Below, piece after piece: positions 52,591 to 60,981 of a stretch of 64,000 nt of DNA. The notes below the pieces were generated by a model. The model was given only the letters and a program-made list of their open reading frames with translations, was not told the DNA's origin and made no database searches. The position numbers were made by a program, and so were the translations under genes. Source of the DNA: VBAS01 sp964581455 (GTDB taxonomy: Bacteria > Bacteroidota > Bacteroidia > Chitinophagales > Chitinophagaceae); NCBI GenBank assembly GCA_964581455.1, contig CAZOOT010000003.1:13877-77876 (forward strand), given 5' to 3'. Within the stretch, counting starts at the first letter, position 1. The number at the start of each line of letters is the position of its first letter.

Positions 52591-54780
52591 ATGTCTTTAC
52601 GGTTTAATGCTATTGATAACCTGCAAACAGGAACTGATGTTAGGGTAGAAAAATCTCTTCGAATCACAGCAATTTTTGGCGAAAATGTATTTAACGAAAA
52701 AACAGCTCGTGAATATTTAAGTAATGAAGCCTATAAAAGCCTGATGGCCTCTGTAAGAGCAAATCAACAAATTGACCGCTCTATGGCGAACCAGATTGCC
52801 AATGGTATCCGGGCATGGGCAGAAAGTAAAGGTGTTACACATTTTACACATTGGTTTCAACCACTTACTGGTACCACTGCGGAAAAGCATGATTCTTTTT
52901 TTACTTTAAAAAGTGATGGAACTGCTATAGAACAATTTGAAGGCGATGCTCTGATTCAACAGGAGCCGGATGCTTCTTCATTTCCAAGTGGTGGTTTAAG
53001 AGCAACATTTGAAGCAAGAGGTTATACTGCATGGGATCCTTCTTCTCCGGCATTTATAATGGAGATTGGTAATGGTAAAACGCTTTGTATTCCTACAATC
53101 TTTGTTTCCTACACGGGTGAATCTTTGGACTATAAAGCTCCTTTATTAAAAGCTCTTGAAGCTTTAAATAAGTCTGCAGTTGATGTTTGTAATTATTTTG
53201 ACCGGAATGTATCTAATGTAGCAGCCACTTTGGGTTGGGAGCAGGAATATTTTGTGATTGATGAAGGATTATTTAATGCCCGCCCTGACCTGGTTTTATG
53301 TGGAAGAACTGTTTTTGGACATAGCTCAGCAAAGGGACAGCAATTGGAAGATCACTATTTCGGATCAATTCCTGAAAGAGTTTATGCTTTTATGCGGGAT
53401 TATGAAACAGAGTCCTACAAATTAGGCATTCCTCTTCGCACCAGGCACAATGAAGTGGCGCCTTCTCAATTTGAATGTGCCCCGATTTTTGAAGATGTAA
53501 GTGTAGCGGTAGACCACAACTCGTTACTGATGGATATTATGGACAGGGTAGCACGACGTCATAACCTGAGAGTATTATTACATGAGAAACCATTTGCAGG
53601 AATTAACGGAAGTGGTAAACATAACAACTGGAGCATGGCTACTGATACAGGTATAAACCTGCTGGCTCCGGGGAAAACACCCAAGACCAATTTAATGTTC
53701 CTGACTTTCTTTGTAAATACAATTAAAGCAGTACATGATTATTCAGATATTTTAAGAGCATCAATCGCTTCTGCTCAAAATGATCATCGCCTGGGCGCCA
53801 ATGAAGCTCCTCCGGCTATTATTTCTGTTTTCATTGGTGAATACCTTACAAAGGTTTTAAACGAAATAAAAGAAAGAGTGACAGATGAAATGGATGAAAC
53901 GGATGAAAGTTTACTGAAAATAGAAATTCATAAAAGCATTCCCGAGTTGCTGTTAGACAATACTGACAGAAACAGAACTTCTCCCTTTGCCTTTACAGGA
54001 AATAAGTTTGAATTCCGTGCAGTAGGTTCATCTGCGAATTGTGCCAATGCAATGACAGTATTAAACACCATCATGGCAGACACACTAAAGCAGTTTAAAA
54101 ATGATGTTGATGCATTAATTGACAAAGGCGAGAAAAAAGAAATAGCCATCATGCATGTGATCCGTGAATATGTTGTTGCCAGTGAAGCTGTTTTATTTGA
54201 AGGCGATGGCTATAGTGAAGCATGGGAAAAAGAAGCTGAAAAAAGAAAATTACCAAACGTAAAAACCACTCCGCTGGCATTGGATGCCATGGTTACAAAA
54301 AAAGCAAAAGCTTTATTTGAAAGAAACCTGATATATACCCACCAGGAATTAGAGGCACGTCATGAAATAGAATTGGAAAAATATATCAAGAAAGTACAGA
54401 TTGAAGGAAGGATGATGGGTGAATTAGCCACCAGCCATATTTTACCTCCGGCTATCAGGTATCAGAATTTACTGGCAAATAATATAAAAGGGCTAAAAGA
54501 TTCCGGGTTGGCAGAATCATCTTTTGTTAACCAGAAACAGATCCTGGAAAAAATTTCAGAACATATCAATAAAACAAGTGACCTGGTTGAAAAAATGATT
54601 GAAGCAAGAAAAGAATGTAACAGCATCTCAGATACAAGAGAAAAAGCAATCGCTTACCAAAGCAAAGTGAAAGATGCTTTCTTTGATGAGATACGCTATC
54701 ATGTTGACAAGCTGGAATTATTGGTTGACGACCGTGAATGGTATCTGCCGAAATACAGAGAAATACTTTTCCTGAGATAA
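52591..54780 (+). CDS. glnN: Glutamine synthetase type III
   Basis: Makes glutamine from glutamate, ammonia and ATP. The 729-residue length and the text THWFQPLTGTTAEKHDSFF, GWEQEYFVIDE, RHNEVAPSQFECAPIFE and GINGSGKHNNWS are typical of the GSIII family found in Bacteroidota and cyanobacteria. ATG 52591 (MSLRFNAIDN) is used; an in-frame start at 52549 would add 14 unlikely residues. It ends in a bidirectional terminator with miaA. Confidence 0.95.
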   Translation: MSLRFNAIDNLQTGTDVRVEKSLRITAIFGENVFNEKTAREYLSNEAYKSLMASVRANQQIDRSMANQIANGIRAWAESKGVTHFTHWFQPLTGTTAEKHDSFFTLKSDGTAIEQFEGDALIQQEPDASSFPSGGLRATFEARGYTAWDPSSPAFIMEIGNGKTLCIPTIFVSYTGESLDYKAPLLKALEALNKSAVDVCNYFDRNVSNVAATLGWEQEYFVIDEGLFNARPDLVLCGRTVFGHSSAKGQQLEDHYFGSIPERVYAFMRDYETESYKLGIPLRTRHNEVAPSQFECAPIFEDVSVAVDHNSLLMDIMDRVARRHNLRVLLHEKPFAGINGSGKHNNWSMATDTGINLLAPGKTPKTNLMFLTFFVNTIKAVHDYSDILRASIASAQNDHRLGANEAPPAIISVFIGEYLTKVLNEIKERVTDEMDETDESLLKIEIHKSIPELLLDNTDRNRTSPFAFTGNKFEFRAVGSSANCANAMTVLNTIMADTLKQFKNDVDALIDKGEKKEIAIMHVIREYVVASEAVLFEGDGYSEAWEKEAEKRKLPNVKTTPLALDAMVTKKAKALFERNLIYTHQELEARHEIELEKYIKKVQIEGRMMGELATSHILPPAIRYQNLLANNIKGLKDSGLAESSFVNQKQILEKISEHINKTSDLVEKMIEARKECNSISDTREKAIAYQSKVKDAFFDEIRYHVDKLELLVDDREWYLPKYREILFLR

Positions 54781-54799
54781 AAATTCAGATCTGATTAAA

Positions 54800-54830
54800 A
54801 AACCCTCAATAAAATTGAGGGTTTTTAATT
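54800..54830. terminator. Bidirectional terminator between glnN and miaA
   Basis: AAACCCTCAAT (54800-54810) pairs perfectly with ATTGAGGGTTT (54814-54824) around AAA, with T and A runs on the outer sides. It lies between convergent genes. Confidence 0.85.
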
Positions 54831-54831
54831 T

Positions 54832-55743
54832 TTACTTTTTTGCTTTTATTAATTTGATCATGTTTTCAATTTCTAAAGGATGAAACCATTCATACTCTTT
54901 ATCCTTTTTAAACCATGTCATCTGCCGTTTTGCATAATGCCTGGTATTCTTTTTTATTACTTCTATTGCTTCAGACAAAGAGCTGTTCCCTTCCAAAAAT
55001 TCAAAAATTTCCTTATAGCCCACAGTTTGTAATGCATTCAGATTTTTAAATTCAACAAGACTTTTTACTTCTTCCAATTGTCCTTCCTCCATCATTTTGT
55101 CCACTCGTTCATTGATGTTTCTGTATAATTCTTCTTTTGGCAATTCCAGCCCGATTTTTATAATATTGAAATCCCGTTTAGTTTTTTTTCCTTTTCTGAA
55201 AAAAAGTATTGATTCACCAGTGGCCTCTAATACTTCCAATGCCCTCATGATACGCTGAGGATTTTTCATCTCCCCTGTTTCAAAAAAAACAGGATCTTTT
55301 ATTTTAACCTCATTCTGCAACCATCCAATTCCTTTTTCCTTATAATTTTTCAAAATATTTTGCTTGATTACAGGATCAATAGCCGGAATTTCATCTAGCC
55401 CTTCACAAAAAGCTCTGATATAAAGACCGGTGCCACCTACCATGATTACAATATCATGCTTTTCAAAAAGCACAGCTAATTTTTTCAAAGCAAAATTTTC
55501 AAATTCTATTGCAGTAATTTCATCCCCGACAGAATGTGAAACAATAAAATGATGTTTGATTTCCGATAATTCTTTCTCGGCGGGCCTGGCTACGCCAATT
55601 TTTAATTCTTTATAACATTGACGGCTGTCAGCGGAGATGATCTCAGTATGAAAATGTTTAGCCATTGCAATGGCAACAGCTGTTTTACCAACAGCTGTCG
55701 GGCCGGCAATAATGATTACAGTCTTTTCGTGGGGAATACTCAT
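54832..55743 (-). CDS. miaA: tRNA dimethylallyltransferase
   Basis: Adds a dimethylallyl group to A37 of tRNAs that read UNN codons. The 303-residue protein has the P-loop GPTAVGKT (14-21), SADSRQCYKELKIG (39-52), and GGTGLYIRAF. These are the core MiaA motifs, and the length is normal. It forms a minus-strand run with a pRiA4b-like gene, a CCA enzyme and a YrdC/Sua5 protein, three of the four acting on tRNA. Confidence 0.96.
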   Translation of the reverse strand: MSIPHEKTVIIIAGPTAVGKTAVAIAMAKHFHTEIISADSRQCYKELKIGVARPAEKELSEIKHHFIVSHSVGDEITAIEFENFALKKLAVLFEKHDIVIMVGGTGLYIRAFCEGLDEIPAIDPVIKQNILKNYKEKGIGWLQNEVKIKDPVFFETGEMKNPQRIMRALEVLEATGESILFFRKGKKTKRDFNIIKIGLELPKEELYRNINERVDKMMEEGQLEEVKSLVEFKNLNALQTVGYKEIFEFLEGNSSLSEAIEVIKKNTRHYAKRQMTWFKKDKEYEWFHPLEIENMIKLIKAKK

Positions 55744-55782
55744 GAACTATTATCATTGTCTCAGGTTTAATCCGAACAATAA

Positions 55783-56370
55783 TTATTGTTCAGTACCTTC
55801 TTCTCCTTCCTCTATTACACTATCCTCATCTTCTCCGGTTTCATTTGTTTCACCTGATTCACCTTCTTCTCCTAATTCCACAAATCCTTCTGCTCCCTGC
55901 ATCAGATCATACTTCTCTTCTATATCAGCAAATTTTGAACCCAATAATCCTTTAGTTCCATACTGGCTTGGCGCAATACCTTCAGATCGGATGGTTGCAG
56001 GATAACTGAGTTTAGGGTTCTCATCTTTGCTTACATTGATCAACTCCACAAGAAAGTTCCAGCTTTTATTAAAATCGTAATTGTAGATAAATTTCTGTCC
56101 CGGATCACGGATCTCAGATGCAACAGTAGTTTCACTCATGATCAGGGGCGGAGCTTTATATTCTTTATCATAAACTTCAAGAGTTATTTCCCTGCCCTGT
56201 TGCCAATGTTCATTACTTCTGAAAAATGTTGCCTTGTGTTTGTTATCAAATTCAAATGCTTTCAGGATAGCTTCGTGCAAATCAAAAAAAGTTTGTGTGT
56301 GCCGGATAGCTACATCCCTGTAAATGCTATCATCATCTTCAAAATAAACTCTGAATTTTAAAATAGTCAT
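55783..56370 (-). CDS. pRiA4b ORF-3-like protein with acidic tail
   Basis: A 195-residue protein matching the plasmid pRiA4b ORF-3-like family: KFRVYFEDDDSIYRDVAIR at the start, then FDLHEAILKAFEFDNKHKATFF, which is the core pattern. The last 40 residues are a very acidic Glu-rich tail (EDEDSVIEEGEEGTE). The function of the family is not known. It sits 16 bases from the CCA enzyme gene and 39 from miaA, so co-transcription with tRNA-processing genes is likely. Confidence 0.8.
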   Translation of the reverse strand: MTILKFRVYFEDDDSIYRDVAIRHTQTFFDLHEAILKAFEFDNKHKATFFRSNEHWQQGREITLEVYDKEYKAPPLIMSETTVASEIRDPGQKFIYNYDFNKSWNFLVELINVSKDENPKLSYPATIRSEGIAPSQYGTKGLLGSKFADIEEKYDLMQGAEGFVELGEEGESGETNETGEDEDSVIEEGEEGTEQ

Positions 56371-56386
56371 AAAACAAATTTACGAA

Positions 56387-57865
56387 TTAAGATTTAACCG
56401 GCAGTAAGTACAATTCTTTTGCTTTCTCAACCATATAATCATAGGCAGAATCAAAATCACTTTTTATTTCACCATCCAGTATAGCATCCCTTATTGCATC
56501 TTTTATGATGCCAACTTGCTTTGACGGCTTTAATCCAAAGGTTTCCATGATCAACTCACCGGATATTGGCGGCTGCCAGGTTCTTATTTTGTCTTTCTCC
56601 TCCACTTCCTGACAACGTTTTCTCACCATCTTAAAATTCTCCATATACTTCTTTACTTTCCATTTGTTCTTTGAAGTAATGTCTGCTTCACAAAGCAGCA
56701 TCAGTGAATCGAAGTCTTCATTGGCATCAAATAATAAACGCCGTATTGCCGAGTCAGTTATATTTTCTTTTGTCAAACTAATCGGCCGTAAATGAAGTTC
56801 TACCAGTTTTCTGACAAATTTCATTTGGTCATTCAGGGGTAATTTTAATTTTGCAAATATCTTTGGCACCATTCTGCCGCCAACCACTTCATGACCATGA
56901 AATGTCCAACCATGGCCTTCTTCAAATTTCTTGGTCACTGGTTTTGCAATATCATGCAGGATGGCAGCCCAGCGGATCCGCAAATCATTTGTTTTTTCTG
57001 CTACATTATCCAGAACAGTAAGCGTATGATAAAAATTATCCTTATGCCCCAGCCCGTCTTTATATTCAGCACCGGCAAGGTCTACCATTTGCGGAAAAAT
57101 ATTGTGTAATAATCCTGATTGATACAACAGATCAAAACCTATGGATGGTTTTTCAGCAGCAATAATTTTATTCAATTCATCTGTTATTCTTTCCTGGGAA
57201 ATAATGCTGATCCTGTGTGATTCTTCTTTTATTGCCTGGTATGTTTTTTCTTCTATTTTAAATCCAAGTTGTGTTGCAAAACGAATGGCCCGCATCATTC
57301 TCAGCGGATCATCACTAAAAGTCTGCAAAGGCTCTAATGGAGTACGGATGATCTTTTTTTTAATATCGCTTTGACCATTAAAGGGATCAATTAGCTTTCC
57401 ATAATCTGACGGATTCAGACTTATTGCAAGTGCATTGATTGTAAAGTCGCGGCGATCCTGATCATCTTTCAGATTTCCCGGGCTTACTTCCGGATTACGG
57501 GAATGGTATTGATAACTTTCTTTTCTTGCACCTACAAATTCAATATCGTAGACTCCCCCTAAATCTCCTTCGGGAGATTGGGCTTTTGAAGAATCGTTAT
57601 GACCAGATAAATCAATTCTTATATGAGCTGTTCCAAAGTTTTTAAAATAGCTTACCCTGGGAACTGGTTTGAAACGCCGTGCAACCGATTTTGCCAATGC
57701 AATTCCATCTCCTATACAAACGATATCTGCATCTTTAGTTTCTCTGCCAATGATCTTATCTCTCACAAAACCACCGATCAGAAATGTTTCCACACCCAAC
57801 TCTTCAGCAGCATGAGCAATTTTGTTTAATATTAATAATTCCCGTTCTGTACACTTAATATCCAT
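56387..57865 (-). CDS. cca: CCA-adding tRNA nucleotidyltransferase with HD domain
   Basis: Adds or repairs the 3' CCA end of tRNA. The 492-residue class II nucleotidyltransferase has GGFVRDKIIGRETKDADIV (31-49) with the catalytic aspartates, RRDFTINALAI, a RNA-binding middle, and an HD domain with ILHDIAKP. An in-frame insert near residues 90-106 (KAQSPEGDLGGVYD) contains a palindromic repeat with a TTCG loop. Both tRNA genes in this window lack an encoded CCA, in keeping with need for this enzyme. It could be a poly(A) polymerase by family, less likely here. Confidence 0.92.
   Translation of the reverse strand: MDIKCTERELLILNKIAHAAEELGVETFLIGGFVRDKIIGRETKDADIVCIGDGIALAKSVARRFKPVPRVSYFKNFGTAHIRIDLSGHNDSSKAQSPEGDLGGVYDIEFVGARKESYQYHSRNPEVSPGNLKDDQDRRDFTINALAISLNPSDYGKLIDPFNGQSDIKKKIIRTPLEPLQTFSDDPLRMMRAIRFATQLGFKIEEKTYQAIKEESHRISIISQERITDELNKIIAAEKPSIGFDLLYQSGLLHNIFPQMVDLAGAEYKDGLGHKDNFYHTLTVLDNVAEKTNDLRIRWAAILHDIAKPVTKKFEEGHGWTFHGHEVVGGRMVPKIFAKLKLPLNDQMKFVRKLVELHLRPISLTKENITDSAIRRLLFDANEDFDSLMLLCEADITSKNKWKVKKYMENFKMVRKRCQEVEEKDKIRTWQPPISGELIMETFGLKPSKQVGIIKDAIRDAILDGEIKSDFDSAYDYMVEKAKELYLLPVKS
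57552..57607. repeat. Palindromic repeat inserted in the cca coding sequence
   Basis: AATCTCC-TTCG-GGAGATT (57562-57579) is a perfect 7-bp hairpin with a TTCG loop, preceded by CCCCCTA. It codes in frame for a stretch such as QSPEGDLGG in the nucleotidyltransferase. The neighbouring family motifs continue on both sides, so it appears to be an addition. Confidence 0.5.
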
Positions 57866-57931
57866 AGAAAAGCAAAGATACTAATGATGGATGGAGGTTG
57901 GAAGTTGAGGGTTTTGGTTGGGAGCGACAGA

Positions 57932-58501
57932 CTATTTTCTGATTATATCAAAAGTTCCATTTTTATTCCATTTGATAACTGATGATGGTTCAGCAATGGT
58001 TTCATCATCTTGCCTGTACTTTACAATATAATCAACTCCATTTTTAATTTTTTCGCTGATCTCGTTAAATATTTTCGGTGTTACTGAACCGGAAATATTT
58101 GCTGATGTGGAGACGATAGGCTTTCTGAATCTTTTGAGCAGGTGCCTGCAAAATATTTCTTTACAAATTCTGATCGCAACTGTATTGTCATCGCCAGTCA
58201 GGTTTTCGGCCAATCCTAAAACTCCATTGTAAATAACAGTGGTAGGCTTTTCAGTTTTTTCCAAGAAATCAAAAACAGCAAGGTCAGGAGAAGCAACATG
58301 CTGTAAAATTTCTTTTTCTTCTGCCACTAAAACGATCATGCTTTTGCTTTCAGGCCTTTGTTTTAACTGATAAATTCTTTCAATAGCTTTTTCATTTGTT
58401 GCATCGCATCCTATTCCCCAAACCGTATCAGTAGGATAAAGGATCAATCCTCCTTTTTTTAAAACTTCCAAACAATTCAATACGTCTTTTTCCAGATCCA
58501 T
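57932..58501 (-). CDS. YrdC/Sua5-type L-threonylcarbamoyladenylate synthase
   Basis: Makes threonylcarbamoyl-AMP for the t6A37 modification of tRNAs reading ANN codons. The 189-residue protein is the YrdC domain alone, without the C-terminal Sua5 domain. GGLILYPTDTVWGIGCDATN (16-35) is the substrate pocket, KQRPESKSMIVLV holds the conserved KxRxxxKPL-like stretch as KQRPESKSM, and SANISG is the later motif. It lies between cca and the glycosyltransferase on the same strand. Confidence 0.93.
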   Translation of the reverse strand: MDLEKDVLNCLEVLKKGGLILYPTDTVWGIGCDATNEKAIERIYQLKQRPESKSMIVLVAEEKEILQHVASPDLAVFDFLEKTEKPTTVIYNGVLGLAENLTGDDNTVAIRICKEIFCRHLLKRFRKPIVSTSANISGSVTPKIFNEISEKIKNGVDYIVKYRQDDETIAEPSSVIKWNKNGTFDIIRK

Positions 58502-58516
58502 TTTATTATTTGGATT

Positions 58517-59674
58517 TTAAAATGCAATCAGTTCTTTATAAACATCCATGACCTTTGCCGCACATTTTTGTTGCAAAAAATTCTGTGCATGTTCCCAGCC
58601 TTTTTCTTTTAATGAATCAGCAAAATTTTTATCGGAATAAATCTTCTTCAAGGCTTCTGCTATTTCCTCTGCACTTTCCGGATTTACATAATATGCTCCA
58701 TGGCCACCTGCTTCAGGCAGACAAGAGACATTGGAAGTGACAACCGGTAACCTGCTCCACAAGGCTTCCAGAACAGGTATGCCAAATCCTTCAAAAAAGG
58801 AAGGATAGATCATGGCAATGGCCGACTGATAAATAGCAGGAAAGTCCTCGGCCCTTAAAAACGAAGACGACTGTTTGGCTAAATGGTTATCGGAAAGAAA
58901 TATTACCCTCGTCTCTAAACCATTCTTTTTAATAAAATCTTTTACTTTCTTTTTATATTTTCCGCCATTGCCTATCACTACCAGGGGAATGTTATGATCA
59001 GCACGGGAAAGAAATAATCCTTTGCAAACATTCAATAAATTCTTTCTTTCAATAATTGAACCGACATATAAAAAATACTGGTCTGGTAATGAATATTTCT
59101 GTTTTATTTGCTCTTTTACTTTTTCCGAAACTGGAATCGCAAAAGAAGGATTACAACTTTGATAACAAATGGTAATTTTTTTCTCGGGAATTTTATAAAA
59201 CTCAAGAATATCCTTCTTTGTTTGTTCACTGATTGCAATCACTTTGTCTGCGTTTTCACAGGCATACCTGAATTTTCGTTTATAAATTTCCACATCTATT
59301 TTTGAATATTGTTCAGGAAATCTTTCAAAGATCAGATCATGAATAGTTACAACAGTTTTCGCTTCCGTCATTTTCATGTTAACCGGAATTTCATTGCTCA
59401 GGCCATGATACACATCAATTTTTAAATCCCTGATATCATTTTTGATAAAGGTTGAACGCCATACCGCCGGAAAAAGTTTATGTAAATAATTTTCAGGCAG
59501 CACATCATGAAGATTTTTTCCTTCTAGAGAAAATTGATCCGATGGTTTTGGATTGAATAAATAATACTGGTGCCCCGGAAAATATTCAGCAAGTGAACGG
59601 ATCAATGTTCTGCTGTAATGCCCGAGGCCGGTGCCGTTGTGATATGCCCTTTTTGCATCAAATCCGATATTCAT
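58517..59674 (-). CDS. GT4-family glycosyltransferase
   Basis: A 385-residue retaining glycosyltransferase with the GT-B fold. The N-terminal glycine motif is NGTGLGHYSRTL (13-24), and the C-terminal nucleotide-sugar site is FFEGFGIPVLEALWSRLPVV with the paired glutamates of the E-x7-E motif. It probably adds a sugar to LPS, a glycolipid or an exopolysaccharide, with no donor or acceptor evident. ATG 59674 (MNIGFDAKRAY) is preferred over 59683. It lies 15 bases after the YrdC start side in a minus-strand run. Confidence 0.92.
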   Translation of the reverse strand: MNIGFDAKRAYHNGTGLGHYSRTLIRSLAEYFPGHQYYLFNPKPSDQFSLEGKNLHDVLPENYLHKLFPAVWRSTFIKNDIRDLKIDVYHGLSNEIPVNMKMTEAKTVVTIHDLIFERFPEQYSKIDVEIYKRKFRYACENADKVIAISEQTKKDILEFYKIPEKKITICYQSCNPSFAIPVSEKVKEQIKQKYSLPDQYFLYVGSIIERKNLLNVCKGLFLSRADHNIPLVVIGNGGKYKKKVKDFIKKNGLETRVIFLSDNHLAKQSSSFLRAEDFPAIYQSAIAMIYPSFFEGFGIPVLEALWSRLPVVTSNVSCLPEAGGHGAYYVNPESAEEIAEALKKIYSDKNFADSLKEKGWEHAQNFLQQKCAAKVMDVYKELIAF

Positions 59675-59787
59675 AGCAGGCAAAGGTGCAGATAAAATTG
59701 TGAATGGTCAATGGTAAATTGTGAATGAGAGATTGTAGTTTGGAATAAGGAATTTGTTAATTAATTAAAGCTGAATAGAATTACCTC

Positions 59788-59820
59788 ACCCTGAATGGAG
59801 CCCTTCGCTTCGTTCAGGGT
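59788..59820. repeat. REP-like inverted repeat
   Basis: ACCCTGAA (59788-59795) pairs with TTCAGGGT (59813-59820) around a 17-base loop containing CCCTTCGCTTCG. The text resembles the dispersed CCCTTCG...CTCAGGG repeats known from many genomes. It lies in the 245-base gap upstream of dapD, next to a GTGAATGGTCAATGG-type repeat at about 59699-59735. Confidence 0.45.
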
Positions 59821-59919
59821 AAACTAGCAAGGAACGATGAATAGAATTACAGCAGCTGGTAACATAAATACTTTTATTTTCGCAGTCCAAATCAAATCTT
59901 TTTTAGAAAAAAATAATAA

Positions 59920-60726
59920 ATGAAAGAATTAATACTGGAAGCCTGGAGTAATCGTGAATTACTAAAGGAAGCAAAATACAGTGATGCTGTGCGGGCAGTG
60001 ATAGAAGAAGTGGATAAGGGTCGGTTAAGAACAGCAGCACCAACAGACAATGGCTGGCAGGTAAACGAGTGGGTGAAGCAGGCAATCTTGATGTATTTCG
60101 GAATTCAGCAAATGCAGACATGGGATGTATCACCTTTTGAGTTTTATGATAAAATGTTATTGAAAAAAAATTATAAAGATTTGGGTGTTCGGGCCGTGCC
60201 GCATGCTGTAGCCAGGTATGGCGCATATCTTGGGAAAAATGTGGTATTGATGCCCAGCTATGTCAACATTGGTGCCTATGTAGATGAAGGCACGATGGTG
60301 GATACATGGGCTACTGTAGGAAGTTGTGCACAGATTGGAAAAGGAGTGCATTTGAGTGGCGGTGTTGGCATTGGCGGTGTGCTGGAACCATTACAGGCAA
60401 GCCCGGTGATCATTGAAAATGGATGTTTTATTGGCAGCAGGTGTATAGTGGTGGAAGGTGTAATTATAGAAAAGGAAGCAGTTCTTGGCGCCAATGTTGT
60501 TTTGACTCAATCCACAAAAATTATAGATGTAAGCGGAAACGAACCGGTGGAAATGAAAGGAAGAGTGCCGGCCAGAAGTGTGGTGATACCGGGAACCTAT
60601 GCAAAGAAATTTCCTGCCGGTGAGTTTGGGGTTGGTTGTGCATTGATCATTGGTCAGCGAAAACCAAGTACGGATCTGAAAACAAGTTTGAATGATGCGT
60701 TGAGGGATTTTAATGTATCAGTTTAG
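59920..60726 (+). CDS. dapD: Tetrahydrodipicolinate N-succinyltransferase
   Basis: Succinylates tetrahydrodipicolinate in the lysine/diaminopimelate pathway. The 268-residue protein has a helical N-terminal domain and a left-handed beta-helix of hexapeptide repeats (about 105-230): NVVLMPSYVNIGAYVDEGTM, DTWATVGSCAQIGKGVHLSG, GIGGVLEPL and NGCFIGSRC. All fit DapD. The tRNA genes follow within 20 bases on the same strand. Confidence 0.95.
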   Translation: MKELILEAWSNRELLKEAKYSDAVRAVIEEVDKGRLRTAAPTDNGWQVNEWVKQAILMYFGIQQMQTWDVSPFEFYDKMLLKKNYKDLGVRAVPHAVARYGAYLGKNVVLMPSYVNIGAYVDEGTMVDTWATVGSCAQIGKGVHLSGGVGIGGVLEPLQASPVIIENGCFIGSRCIVVEGVIIEKEAVLGANVVLTQSTKIIDVSGNEPVEMKGRVPARSVVIPGTYAKKFPAGEFGVGCALIIGQRKPSTDLKTSLNDALRDFNVSV

Positions 60727-60744
60727 TCAATATATTTGCAACCC

Positions 60745-60830
60745 GCCCAGATTGCGAAATTGGTAGACGCATCCCGCTTAAGGCGGGACGCCGGAAACGG
60801 TGTGCCCCGATTCAATCGGGGTTCAGGGTA
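60745..60830 (+). tRNA. tRNA-Leu(UAA)-like gene with an aberrant T arm
   Basis: A Leu-type tRNA with a long variable arm. The acceptor GCCCAGA (60745-60751) pairs with TCAGGGT (60823-60829) with one A-A mismatch and a G-T first pair. The anticodon stem is TCCCG/CGGGA and the loop CTTAAGG gives UAA (60779-60781). The variable arm CGCCG-GAAA-CGGTG is intact. The T arm (60804-60822) is 19 instead of 17 bases with no TTCRA loop, so it may be a degenerate copy. CCA is not encoded. Confidence 0.6.
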
Positions 60831-60858
60831 CAAAAAAGTTCTTATTTATAATATTATC

Positions 60859-60942
60859 GCCCAGATGGCGAAATTGGTAGACGCACTGCCTTCAGGTGGC
60901 AGCGCCGGAAACGGTGTGCTGGTTCGAATCCAGTTCTGGGCA
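60859..60942 (+). tRNA. tRNA-Leu(CAG)
   Basis: The cloverleaf is complete: acceptor GCCCAGA (60859-60865) with TCTGGGC (60935-60941), anticodon stem CTGCC/GGCAG and loop TTCAGGT with anticodon CAG (60893-60895), variable arm CGCCG-GAAA-CGGTG, and T loop TTCGAAT. Discriminator A is at 60942. CCA is not encoded. It shares most of its 5' half and variable arm with the preceding tRNA, so the two are probably a local duplicate pair. A terminator follows. Confidence 0.9.
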
Positions 60943-60947
60943 CAATG

Positions 60948-60981
60948 AATAGTCAGTAATTAATTTTGCTGACTATTTTTA
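60948..60981. terminator. Terminator after the tRNA-Leu pair
   Basis: AATAGTCAG (60948-60956) pairs with CTGACTATT (60969-60977) around a 12-base loop, with a T run at 60976-60980. It overlaps the stop codon side of the convergent luxE-like gene. Confidence 0.7.

Noticed and set aside
60736..60948. 70-codon plus-strand frame across the tRNA-Leu pair
   Set aside because: It is the translation of two tRNA genes (LVDA...AGNGV pattern), a well-known false protein.
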